Shown: positions 42,801 to 53,650 of the stretch, piece after piece
How the letters are laid out: every line of letters starts with the position of its first letter
Position numbering within the stretch: position 1 is the stretch's first letter
NCBI RefSeq assembly: GCF_028009165.1
Contig: NC_079244.1
Coordinates: 3,100,001 to 3,164,000, forward strand
Origin: Akanthomyces muscarius
Taxonomy: Eukaryota > Ascomycota > Sordariomycetes > Hypocreales > Cordycipitaceae
Direction: 5' to 3'
DNA length: 64,000 nt
The notes under the pieces: model-generated
What the model saw: the letters and a program-made list of their open reading frames with translations, nothing else
The model's database searches: none
What the model was told of the DNA's origin: nothing
Program-made: the position numbers and the translations under genes

Positions 42801-45800
42801 AGTCGCTGCGTTTCAAGCAAGAGTGCTTTAGAATCATCGGTTTCGTCCACATCAAATGATAGCAAGTAATTCCGAAATTTGGGGTTCATGTACAATTGCG
42901 TGACAAGTGAATTTAGATAGCAGGTGTTTGACAGATTCTGCAGGCCAACATATCCGGCCGGAGATCGAAGCGCTTTCTCTTGCTCGAACTGAAAAGGAAG
43001 CTCGTATATATACGGTTCAGCTACTCATATGTCAGCTCACTGGTTGACGTTGAAGGAAAACCGCACTTACAGCCATCAGCAAAGAAGGGAACCATTTCTT
43101 CCAGAAACTGTACTGCCTCGAGCAGCCTGTTGGGGTGAGCGCGTAGATGTATGAAAATACATTCGTAGAGTTTTCCTCTCAGTTCTGGGTTCAAGATGAT
43201 CCTTGGTAGAGACTGGTTTGTGCCAGTTTGCTCCTTTGGGAAGAGGTGCTTCTTCATCAAGGTCGAGATTGCAGCGCTTTCGAAGGATTAGTCACTCGTT
43301 CATTGGCAGACAGGGAATGTAAGACATACCTCGAAATAGACTGAGCAAGAGATGGATCCGGCAGTATACAACTGTGCAAAAGAACAATCAGACCCTCAGC
43401 CACCACGTCGCACGGGATAGCCTGGTTGATATTCTGTTTTCCTATTAGCCAGGCACATCAAGCTATCTCACAACGACTTTACCTCGGTGCATGTATGTGC
43501 TATCAAGTATTCGGTCAACTGCCGCACTAGGGATCCAAGGTCAATACTTTCGGAGTAATTTTGACGCATCTTAGGGACGAGACAACACATCAACTTCATC
43601 AGTTCCTCGCAGTTTTCTCCCAAGTCCGGGATGGTGCTCAGCGTCTCCAGTGCCCAGTTCCAGAAGTATTTCGCAATGCGACCATTCTTCTCGGGCATAT
43701 CGGCTTCCTTCTTAATGGTTTCCTCGATCAGGCAGGCGCAAAAATGCCTAAACTGCTTTTGGCTGGATAAGACACACATTCGGCGCATCAGCTCTGTAAG
43801 CAGCGGGTCACCGGCCAATGCCTGCCAGAACTTTTCATCAACGGACCCTATACGCAAGATCAGAGACAGACATTTGGCGCTGAGATGAACGAGCTCTTCT
43901 TCTTGGGAGCTAGTCGCATTGTCGAGTATTGACAAGATTCGGCGAGCAGAAGGCCTGGGAATATCCTCGGCAGAAGCACTATCCCGCAATGCGATTGAGT
44001 CTGGTACTAGTTAGTTTTGCCACAGATTGAACAGGCCATGACATACCATCAAAAAGACGCAGAAATTGCACTATCAAAGCTGAGGTGACTTGCACTTTGA
44101 CCCGGCCAGATGCGGTCTGGGTAATCATTTCATCATCCAAGCCACGAGAGAGCAGCCGCAAGGCCTTGTCCAGCATGGAAATGTAGGACTTGGCCTCGGT
44201 CACTCTCTGGGAGTCGTGATCACATAGAGTTCGGTCAGATGGCGCCTCCTTGACACATTCCATCAAGGCAAAAATAGTGTATAGCAGTCTGTAGGGTTGA
44301 TCGGGGACAAAATGGTCCTCATACTTGGTATCATCTGCACTTAACCGCTGCATCAGCTGGCCATCGGCTGGAAGTCGCAAGAGAAAATGATATGCCTAGC
44401 AGGTAATTAGCTAAAGAATGTGTGTCACTGAACGCCCGGGCTTACCTCAGCAGCTATATTCTCCTCCATGATCAGATATTGCCAAAATTCTGAGAAATGG
44501 GACAGGATTTCGATCTCGACGGGCGACGAGCCAGGTTTCACATAGCTAGGCATCTCAGAGGCGGCAACTCCCTTGGTAAGAAGAATCAAACCATCGCACA
44601 TGCCCAACGCTTGCAGAGATTGGCCTGCTTCGATCTGCGTTGGGATTAACGGTCGGCCCCTGTAGTAAGCTTTGTAACTCTGGAAGCCAGTTTCGTCTCT
44701 GAGAGCAGCGAGCAGCGATGCAAGTGAATTTTCTCGTCCTATCTGGAGTGACTTGATTGCGCTGTTACCGTTGTCACCGAACGCCTGATATTGCAGAGTA
44801 GTCGGTTCGCCTTTCATCTCTGAAGCGCACTTCGGTATCAGGGACCGCAGATCAGCAGCAGCAAAGCGTGTATTGCCGCGATACGCGTCCAGGAAATACT
44901 GCAGAAGTCTCAAGGTGCGCAAAAGCTCGCGCTTCTTCTGCAACGTCTCGCGCTCAGGTTCGACAACAACGACCGAGTCGTCATCGGTGTCGTTTTCTGT
45001 CGGGGCAGCTTGCACAGCACATCTAGCTTCGCGCATGAGTTTCAAACATTGGCGAACCAGCTTGAGATGATTGTTCTGGGCCCTGCTCAATGTACAAGCT
45101 GTGATTGCGTTGCTGTCCAGATAAACCCCGGACGCGAGCAGGACGATGGCAGACTTGGCAATGCTCTCATCATGTGCAGAGAGGATGATCCGCCATAAAG
45201 TTTCTATGCCGCTCTTGGCGACAAGCTCGTCATCGTCGAGGTTGAAATCATCGCTGTGATTAACTCGCAACATGATGTTTTCTTTGACAAAACTGAGCAT
45301 TCCGTCACAATACCAGCTGGCGGACAGATGAGGGAGATGTCTGGAGAAGCATATCTGCAGGAACGGGTTCTGAAATCCGCTGTTATTGCCGACCGTGGAA
45401 ATCGTTTGCCAGGCCGCAATTCTGTCGAGGGGGTTGAGCGCTTTGGGGCCAACCAAACCCTCCCAGAGCCTGGTACCCAATTCTTCGGTGATTGATTCTG
45501 GCTGGAAATGAATAATTTGCGAGATCAAGTCTCGGCGAGCTGAATTCGCATGACCAGCCAGAACAAGGACAGATGGTTCTGACGCGGCGCCCACCGCAGA
45601 CTCCAATTCCTCCACCACCAGTTGAACAATGTTGTGCGTTTCAGTGAGGTACTGAAGCTCATTAGCAATAGCTGGTCGCATGCATATAGAAAGAAACCAG
45701 AGGCTTCCAAGCTTGGTTTGCGAATCAGATGCTAGATGGTTAGCGCAGTTTCTGTACAGCTCTCTTCGAACTTCCGCTTCCAACTCGTAGTTAAGCAGGT

Positions 45801-48028
45801 CTCGAGCTCGGTGCATTGCGGCCGCATGAAGTTCAGGATCCGCGTAATGGGCACCGTTATCGCAAGTCGGTATCTCTCTCAATACACGCAAAACGGAGAG
45901 AAAGGGATGCACTGTGAGAGGCTGGCTACCGAGCTGCGCTTTCTGGACCATTTCCCCAATCAAAGTTTCCCAAAGACTTCGAAGCGAGGGAGAAAAGTTC
46001 TTCAGCTCAACGTCATTGAACTTTTCACACAGATGCACTAGTTGGTCATAATACAAAACATTAAGAGCATTCAGAGTGACGCGGGTGATAGCGTCAGCCA
46101 CTCGTGGATCTTGGCTTGATCCAATGGAGCGCCAAAGTCGATCGAGGATGAGTTTGTTGCTCGCTTTTGATACAATCAAAAATACAACGGCATGGGCGCT
46201 AGTGGCAATAATTTCGGGATGACAAGACGGGCCAATGATGTACCCCATCAGCTCACTGTCAACAATATGACCCAGATGGCATAGAAAGCGGCGGCCTTCA
46301 TCAGTGTCTTCTTCTTGGCTCCAAACTTCAGCCAGGCATGAACACAATATGTTGACAGCCATGACTCGGAGTTGCATCAGCCCTGATTGAATGAGCTTGG
46401 CCAGAATCCCGAGCTTCCATTCCCAAGGTGCGGCCTTCTGCAGGACATCGGGTGCTGCTTCAGGGTGCTTCAATCTATACGTCTCGAGCAGATGGTCGAC
46501 ACCGTCGGGCTGATTTCTGTCGGCTTGGTTGTCCGACCGGCAAATGAAAGAGAGCATGTTGTCCAGGGCATAAACGAGGCGAGTTGCCGCCTCGGTGCTC
46601 AGTATAGAGATATTTTTCTCGATAATGGCAGAAAAGGCTGAAGAAAGCGCCAGCCATGTTTCTCGAGTCTGTTGGATGCCAGCGTGGAACTGAGGTGATT
46701 CGGCAAGCGTTACATCATTTCTTTCGTGGTCAGCGGCGACGCAGTCTATGAGAACGCAGGTGACAAGAGTGAAGTCGCGCAGCCGAAATTTCGGGGTAGT
46801 GGCGAATATTGCTAGATCACAAGCAAATGCACTGATCCACTGTGTGCTGTTGCCTTGGGCCGTGATCAAGGGAGGGAGAAGGATTCTGGACATTTCGCTG
46901 CGTGTCCAAAGCGACGAGCCATCGATCTGTCCGTGTGCCTCGCGCTCTCGCGGATTCAGCAGAGCATACCATATATGAAGGCATTCGATGGAGAAGAGGG
47001 CAAGCTCATCCTCCGGCTCGGCATCACTCGTAAGTGCTAGCTGAAGAGTCCCATGGTCAAACTTGACAAGGGCAGCGGTAAGCAGCGAATAAAGCGACAG
47101 AATGTTTTTAACCGCGGAGATTATCGATTGCGAGCCATTGACGCAAGATCTGTCGCGAATTAGTCTTTGCCTTTTTCTTGTTGCATGCCAGAAACTGCAA
47201 TAATACCTTGACGTTGTTAGGGCATTCATGATTGCGGGGAATGAAAGCCAGAATTTTCTCTGCGATTGGAGCGTGAATAGTATGATGGTTCTTTCCGAGG
47301 TTTCGAAAAATCTGATAGCCGACTGCTGCATCCATGTTGAAAGCTTTTGCAGATGGGAAATATCAATGTTGCGCTCTGGTATCAGCTGTTAGTGTCAGGT
47401 ATCCTCGGAGCAGCTCTTCAAGCAACTTGCCGTTGGATATATCTTGGGTGAGCCGAATCACAGGATCGTGTAAGTCATCTCTTTGACGTCGGAAGGGGAA
47501 AGATGCAGCCGGGGTTATGACCTCTTCCAAGTCAGAAGACAACGTTTCGTCGTCTGGCTGCGCCATCATGTGTCGGTCGTCGTCCGCGGTGCATGTTTGC
47601 TCCAAAATTGGCGAGTCTGGTCTGGAGTCTATGATTCCGTCTCCCGTCTGCACCGTCTCGCTACGCTGATCGTTTATGATTCGACGCAAGCTAAGCGTGA
47701 GCTGGCTGGAGGGATCGAGCGAGGCGGAGGAGTCCGAGGCCACGGGCGTGTGGACGTTGTCGGTATGATCATCGGGGGTCGAAATAGCTTCTTGTATAGC
47801 TACATCTGTGTCATGCTTCTCAATTATATCATGAGAAATGCTGGGTTCGACATCATCGTCGGATGAAGCTTCTGGGGCGGGCGACATGGACGCTGATGTA
47901 GATGTGCGGCGGCGTTTGCGAGCAGAAGCAGCATCGTCCTCGAATGGGTTCGGCCGGGTCGTTGTCGTCTCAGGCGGTGTCTGGGAGTCGGCGTCGCCGC
48001 TGTCGACCGAGGCAGCGGATCGATCCAT
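39884..48028 (-). CDS. Very large ubiquitin-specific protease, USP9X/USP34-like
   Basis: 2,543 residues in eleven exons. The joined exons total 7,632 nt, a multiple of three. Introns: 47376-47430, 47150-47206, 44396-44445, 44001-44046, 43434-43482, 43277-43329, 43021-43070, 42403-42450, 42300-42350 and 39979-40032. The first is GC-AG; the others are GT-AG. Seen: a disordered acidic N-terminus, a long helical-repeat region, and a ubiquitin-like segment (LQIGRENSLASLLAALRDET...KAYYRGRPLIP). The USP catalytic domain has the Cys box GLQNLSNTCYLNSL, the fingers (ECGH, CSSC) and the His box GTAESGHYYSYV. A helical C-terminal region of about 600 residues follows. Known: such USPs remove ubiquitin from many substrates and use the flanking helical arms to bind them. 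The catalytic Cys and His are intact, so an active deubiquitinase is expected. Confidence 0.92.
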
Positions 48029-49422
48029 CGAGATGGCGTCTTGACCGACAGAGCTCCAAGGTAGTCACGGAGCCGTGAATGCCGTCTGGGGCGGCCGGCG
48101 GCACGTATTAACATGTGGGTTCTTTGTTACGGCAATGAGGGCTGGAAGCAGAGCGTCCAGGACCGGAGCAAGCAGCCGAGAGCCTGGATGCCTAGAGAGG
48201 GAAAAACGATGAAGAAAAAAGGACTAACAGAGGCCGAAGGGGAAGAAGAAGGAAAAACAAAGGCGTCGCACGTCAATATATTATTGACGATTCGCGGTCG
48301 CCAGCAGCCAAGCGTGCTTCAGTGGAGTTGACGAGGGGCAATTTGGAGCAGCTAGAGCCGTAGTGTGGGCAGCGTAGTGGCGGCAGTGGGGTAACCAAGC
48401 AAAGCAATAGGTACCTACGCACGGAAATCAGAAGGCCGCTGCCGCAGCACTTGCACTTGTCCAATCGCGATGTCTGTGCCTAGGTAGGTAGTAGGTTGGT
48501 AAATACGCTGCTGCGCTGCGCTGCCCGCTGGAGCTGTCTCGACTGACTTGGCTTATCTTTAGGTCTGGCATCTGCAGTTTTGAGGGGGAAAGGGGGCCAG
48601 CTTAAATACGAGCCTTGTAGAACCTGATGATTGTTGCCGTCTGCAACCTGCCGTCTCATGTAACTGGCGAGAGATAGGATAATAGTGACGACGCAAGAAT
48701 TTTTCTTCACTGCGGGCGTAGCCCCAAAAACCGTTGCACCAAAGCACACCATTATCCAAAGTACACTCACTTCAACTACCCTTACAACTAATGTATTCAT
48801 CCAATGTACTTTTTTACGCGACAAGTTGCAGGCACAGCCACCTTGTATACTTGCGTAGGTGCGCTAACGTTAAGTAGTACGTGTACAAGTCAATCTGCAC
48901 CACCAGAAACGTGCCAAAGCACCAGACCAACCAGAGGTGACCTACCCGGCAGTATCTACAAGGGCAGTCTTTTTTTCTTCTGCCATCTTGTATAATGATT
49001 TTTAGGCTCTATTTAGGTAAAATGCACATCCTGGAGGGATTCTTCCTTCTTTTCTTTTTTTTTCTTTTTTTTTGGGGCGTCAATATTGGCTGTTGGCAAC
49101 CGTCGAGCGATGTATCAGTCACGACGTAGCACAACATACCTAATCAGGTCACAAGCAACGAACATGAGTTCTTTTCCAGCGCGTACGCGGCTTCTCGACA
49201 AGGTACTTTATGAACTTGCAGAAATGGCATTTTAATGTACACAGCTGGATGATGTTATTCAAATAGTAGAGTCGCGTCCATTCAGCAAAGATGGACCAAC
49301 TTATGAAATGTTAAATATGTACAAGAAAAAAAAAAGAGGCAACACCTCTATGAGTGTAGCTGCACCATGAAACCCCGGATAAAGAAGTGTATGTCCGCGA
49401 GTTTTCAACTCCACGTACTATT
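48029..49422. other. Gene-free interval, promoter of the deubiquitinase
   Basis: About 1.4 kb between two genes on the same strand. It contains TAGGTACCTA and TAGGTAGGTA motifs (48407-48420, 48479-48495), a T/C-rich run at 49050-49075 and an A-run near 49325-49336. No gene seen. Confidence 0.5.
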
Positions 49423-52400
49423 CTATATACGTCCACCGGGAATAATTTCTCGCTCTAGCAACTCCGTTTCGTTGTCTACTCCTGTGCGGCGCCTCTCCAT
49501 GACCCAACGCGCCTCGCCATTATCCTCCTCCTCCATGATGTAGGAGATACTGTCCGTCGAGCTCTTTTGACGACGATGGCCATTGCCATTCCTCGACAGC
49601 GACACAGCTCGCAGGGGCATGTTGCCGACTTCCTGATTCCAGGACCACTCGTTGGAGCTCGAGCCGGGGGCGGCCGAGACCGGGGCGGACTCACTCTGGC
49701 CGCTTTGTGGTCGAGGTGTAGGGTAGGTAGAAGGCGCCGAGTGGCCGCGGATGGGATTGCTGTGCTGTTGTTGCTGTTGCAATGCAGCCAGGGCGTTGGC
49801 CTGCATTTGCGACCCAATGGCAGCATTGGCCATTGTCATCGTTGGACTGGCAGGCAGACTTCCCAGCTCGGAATCACGACCTTCACTCGAGAGGAATGAG
49901 TTTTTCCGTCCGTGTGCGGAACCCGGCATGGAGGTTCCTACAGCAGGCATGGCGGCCCAGGGAGCGCCCGGGAGCTCTCCTCGTTCAGACTTTGGTGAGC
50001 CTTCACGACTCGACGAAAGGCTCGCCTGCGAGCCCCCCCAAGCCCTGTTGCGAAGACGTAGTAGTGCAGACAGAGTCATCTCATCGCCCTCCTCGGACAT
50101 CATCGCTAGCTGTGCAAGTCCAGGGCTCTGCATCGTTGGTGTACCGCCAACCATGGGAGGTAATCCCATGCTCATAATTGAGTTTCGGTTCGAGTATTCA
50201 GAGCGTTCTGTGATGGGTGTGAGGTTTGGTTCGCGAGAGATAAGGCGGCCACTCTTGGATCGGGCCAGGTCACCGCGGGGTCCAAAGAAGCCACCACTTG
50301 CATAGAGATATTCGACATCACTTGACGCACTGGAGCTGTAGGACCCATGGTTCTGGTTCTGGTTCTGGCTCGAGGGGGCCGCATAAAAGCCGAACTCTTG
50401 GCCATACCAGCCGTCTGAGTCATTTGCTAGCGCACTGGCATTAGCCTCTGCAATGATTGCATCATCGTCGAGCTCAAAGTCGTCCATATTCTCGTAGCCA
50501 AAGTCATTGTCGAGGTCGTCCATCGGTGCGTATTCAACATCGTCTTGAATCTTCACAGTGGACTCCTGAGTCTCGGTATCATCCAAATCATCGGTGCCGT
50601 AGTCGTCTTCCGCTTCATCTTCCAGAACAGGTGACGCGCTGCGTTGAAATTTACCAGAGGCAGCAGCTTCGTGTGCGGCGGCAGCTAGGGCAGCCTGATA
50701 AGCTGCCATCTTGCGTTGCAAAGGCGATGAGGATGATCCCATCATTGATGATACTCTGCCCAGCGGCGAAATCATAGAGCCACCCCCGTGGGTTCCTTCA
50801 GGTAAGCCTGCACTGAATGAGGTATGGGCAGTAGACTGTGTTATGCCTGACTGGGCAGAGAAGCGTGATGTCATGTCGGACTCTCTCTTCCTAGACTGGC
50901 TGACGGTTTGTCGCAAAGACTTGGCATTAGCAAATGCCCCAGGAACCGGGCGGCCGAATTGATCCGTATCGTCATTATCAAATATAGATTCGTCAAATGG
51001 CTCGGCATTCGGGTCGAGCTCTGCGGCGAGATCTTCGGCAAATTCGTCTTCGTATCCAATGATGCCGTCATCAAAATACATCTCATCTTCTGTCACCGAT
51101 CCCAGAGCATTGGCTGAGGTGTCCAATGGCCTCTCCTCGTCTCCCAGAGACGGCTGTTCATTAATTCCGAGCCCGGAGAGCTGCTGCACGAAAGCTGGGT
51201 CTATGTCACTGACGTTGGTCTGCGCCGACACGGGAAAGGTAGCTGTCGTCGGTGTATCTTTAGTGAGCGCTGATCCGATAGGGTGACCCTGAGCATCTCG
51301 AGGAGTATTGGGTAGTTGGCCTGGCAGGTGAGGACTTGCGAGTGACGACTCAGGATTCGATCTCTCGAAGATAAATCCGGAAAAGTTTTGCTGATCATTG
51401 TCGGGATCCTCCTGGGGATCAAATTGGTCTTCCTGTATATACGGAGTCTCATTGAGGTAATCGTCTTCCTCGTCATAGTCGGCATTCACACCTGGTATCC
51501 TTTCCTCAAGGCCGTCGTCATCCATCATGGCGTCGTAGTCGAATGCATCTTCATCAAATTCGTCAAATCTCGAGTCTCTTCGCTCATCAGTCTCTGGTTC
51601 GCCCTTTTCTAATTGCCGCTGTCGATGGCGCTCTTCCAAAATCTTCTCCTGTTTGGCGGCTCCTATCATATCAAAGCTGAACCTGGAGCTTGTGCTTTTC
51701 ATATGTCGCGGCAACGATGCCATAGTATCTCTGCTTGACATTTCAGATAAGGATATTTTCCTAGAGCGTGTTGTTCGTGTTGATGGATTAACACGCCGCA
51801 AAGAACCAGAGGCGCGGTGGGCATTGTTTTCGGCTATGCTAGAGAGGTTCTCATACTGCACAGAGCCAGACATGGAAGAGCCACTAGAGCTGCGCATTCT
51901 GTCTTTGAAAGAACCATTCCGTGTGGCTGAAGTAGAAGCAGGTGGTGAGCTCTGGCTCGTCGAAAGGTGGCTTGGTGTAACGTCTCGGTTGGTGGTGGGC
52001 ACTTGTGCCGGCTCTTGTTCAGGCACTGGCGCAGACAGAGGCGCTGGTGTAGAAAGCGGCACCGAGCCCGGCCCGCTTTGATACTCAGAAATCGGAGGTC
52101 CAGCTATTGTTTGTAAAGAATCATTTCGCGGGATGCTGCGCCGTCTAGGCGCACTAAAGTCGTGGACGCGAGTGCCCTTGATGCGTGGATCGTAGGTAGG
52201 CTCGGAGTCTTGGTGGGGGTGTGAGGGTAGTGGCAGGGCCTCGGGTACATTCTGGTTTATCTTGCGTCGCATCAAAAGCGTAGACATTGGATTTTTGAGG
52301 AACGGCAAGCCTTTCTTTGCTTTGTGAGGTTCCATGGGCGTAATCGTGACGGAAGAGGACGACGATGTTCCCTCGCTGTTAAGACCCAAGCCTGGCGGAC

Positions 52401-52956
52401 GGCGACCGGTAGGCTGCAAGGACCCGGTGCCTTCGGAAGGCGAGATGGATGAGTGTGACGATACTCTGGAGAAGCCCTGCGACGGCATGTTCGGCCTCGG
52501 TGCAACAGGCGGCGCAGCAGCAGCGGGGCTTATCTTGGCGCGAATATGCTGGTCGTCGAATTGCTGCGCAGTCTTGGTCTCGGGTGTGACAAGTGCCTTT
52601 TGCGCCCGCAGATCGCGTCTGTAATTTTCCAAGGCGACGCCGCCGATAAAACCTGAATCATTGGCATAGGACGGGCGGGTAGGCTGCGGCATGCGCTGCT
52701 CGAGGGGCGGGACGCGCGCATCAGAGTAGAAGTCGTGCAGGGGCGGGGACTGGTCCGATGTTACTCGCGTAATGGGCGGCAGCGTCGGGGGAACAAGAGA
52801 CGTGGTTGAAGTCGGCGGCAGCGTGTCCGGCGACGAGACGGCATCGGGGGTAAACGGTGAGTTTGTGTTGCTCAACGGGGAGGGCTGCTGGTCCCCGGCA
52901 GGGGAGGCCGGATTGGAGGGTCCCCCACGCCGATGGAAGCGCAGGTGCGACAGCAT
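49423..52956 (-). CDS. Large disordered Ser-rich protein of unknown function
   Basis: 1,177 residues, single exon. I do not recognise a named family. Seen: a basic N-terminus (MLSHLRFHRRGG), long Ser/Pro/Thr-rich regions with many SP, TP and RxxS sites, a segment KGLPFLKNPMSTLLMRRKIN followed by DPRIKGTRVHDFSAPRRRSI, a charged helix (AAKQEKILEERHRQRQLEKG), strongly acidic tracts (FDEFDEDAFDYDAMMDDDGL, ADYDEEDDYLNE), the motif FIFERSNPESSLASPHLPG, and a Gln-rich patch (ALAALQQQQQHSN). Single short conserved motifs in a long disordered protein suggest a scaffold or a phosphorylation-controlled regulator, as inference only. No membrane or signal sequence. The reading frame is open throughout with normal codon use, so it is a real gene. 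Confidence 0.75.
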   Translation of the reverse strand: MLSHLRFHRRGGPSNPASPAGDQQPSPLSNTNSPFTPDAVSSPDTLPPTSTTSLVPPTLPPITRVTSDQSPPLHDFYSDARVPPLEQRMPQPTRPSYANDSGFIGGVALENYRRDLRAQKALVTPETKTAQQFDDQHIRAKISPAAAAPPVAPRPNMPSQGFSRVSSHSSISPSEGTGSLQPTGRRPPGLGLNSEGTSSSSSVTITPMEPHKAKKGLPFLKNPMSTLLMRRKINQNVPEALPLPSHPHQDSEPTYDPRIKGTRVHDFSAPRRRSIPRNDSLQTIAGPPISEYQSGPGSVPLSTPAPLSAPVPEQEPAQVPTTNRDVTPSHLSTSQSSPPASTSATRNGSFKDRMRSSSGSSMSGSVQYENLSSIAENNAHRASGSLRRVNPSTRTTRSRKISLSEMSSRDTMASLPRHMKSTSSRFSFDMIGAAKQEKILEERHRQRQLEKGEPETDERRDSRFDEFDEDAFDYDAMMDDDGLEERIPGVNADYDEEDDYLNETPYIQEDQFDPQEDPDNDQQNFSGFIFERSNPESSLASPHLPGQLPNTPRDAQGHPIGSALTKDTPTTATFPVSAQTNVSDIDPAFVQQLSGLGINEQPSLGDEERPLDTSANALGSVTEDEMYFDDGIIGYEDEFAEDLAAELDPNAEPFDESIFDNDDTDQFGRPVPGAFANAKSLRQTVSQSRKRESDMTSRFSAQSGITQSTAHTSFSAGLPEGTHGGGSMISPLGRVSSMMGSSSSPLQRKMAAYQAALAAAAHEAAASGKFQRSASPVLEDEAEDDYGTDDLDDTETQESTVKIQDDVEYAPMDDLDNDFGYENMDDFELDDDAIIAEANASALANDSDGWYGQEFGFYAAPSSQNQNQNHGSYSSSASSDVEYLYASGGFFGPRGDLARSKSGRLISREPNLTPITERSEYSNRNSIMSMGLPPMVGGTPTMQSPGLAQLAMMSEEGDEMTLSALLRLRNRAWGGSQASLSSSREGSPKSERGELPGAPWAAMPAVGTSMPGSAHGRKNSFLSSEGRDSELGSLPASPTMTMANAAIGSQMQANALAALQQQQQHSNPIRGHSAPSTYPTPRPQSGQSESAPVSAAPGSSSNEWSWNQEVGNMPLRAVSLSRNGNGHRRQKSSTDSISYIMEEEDNGEARWVMERRRTGVDNETELLEREIIPGGRI

Positions 52957-53650
52957 TTTGTCAGGTGATCTTTTAGTATTCGTATTTCAACCGAGCTGAG
53001 CTGGCCAGGGCACAGTTGGAGTTGGTTCGCGGAGAGCAGCGGCGTGCGCGAGCTTAGGAAGCGAGGGTAGAAGCTAGAGCAATCATGTCGGCGGAGTTGG
53101 TGTTGTGACGTGGACTATCGAGCTGTCGTCAATCGCATCGTAGAGCAGTCGTAAGCTCCAGCAGAAATGGCTGCAGGTTTCTTCAGAGAGTGCCAAGAGA
53201 CGGGAGCGCAGCAAAAGGGGCGTCGCGTTGTTGAAAGGTGTTGCGTTGGTGTTGCAGAGGTGGGAGCTGACGTTGAGCAAATCATAACTGGGCCGAGTAT
53301 GCAACAGCGCGACAGGGGTATGACCAAGGCAGTGAGGCGCTACAACGGATGGAGCACTATGGACAGCGGCCAATCCTATCCCATCTACAAAGTTTGTGTT
53401 TCTTATTCAGGTTGTCTATTATGCTCTCAATTTTAATAAATTTCTCTTGTTAAATATCGCGATAATACCAAAGGCGTTGTTTTGCCCCAAACGGCAGCCA
53501 CACCAGCTAGTATGTTAGCTGTGGTGGTGCTGGTATAACGACAGTGAAAAAGGTAAACTAGTGAAAGAAATAAAAAGTTCAAAATCTATGCTGAAAGGTG
53601 AAACATCTAATTTATATGAAAGGGCTCTATGCGGCTTCTCTATGCGCTTT
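52957..53650. other. Intergenic interval upstream of the disordered-protein gene
   Basis: About 690 bp: promoter and leader of the gene starting at 52956, plus AT-rich 3' flank of the dehydratase. No gene seen. Confidence 0.5.
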
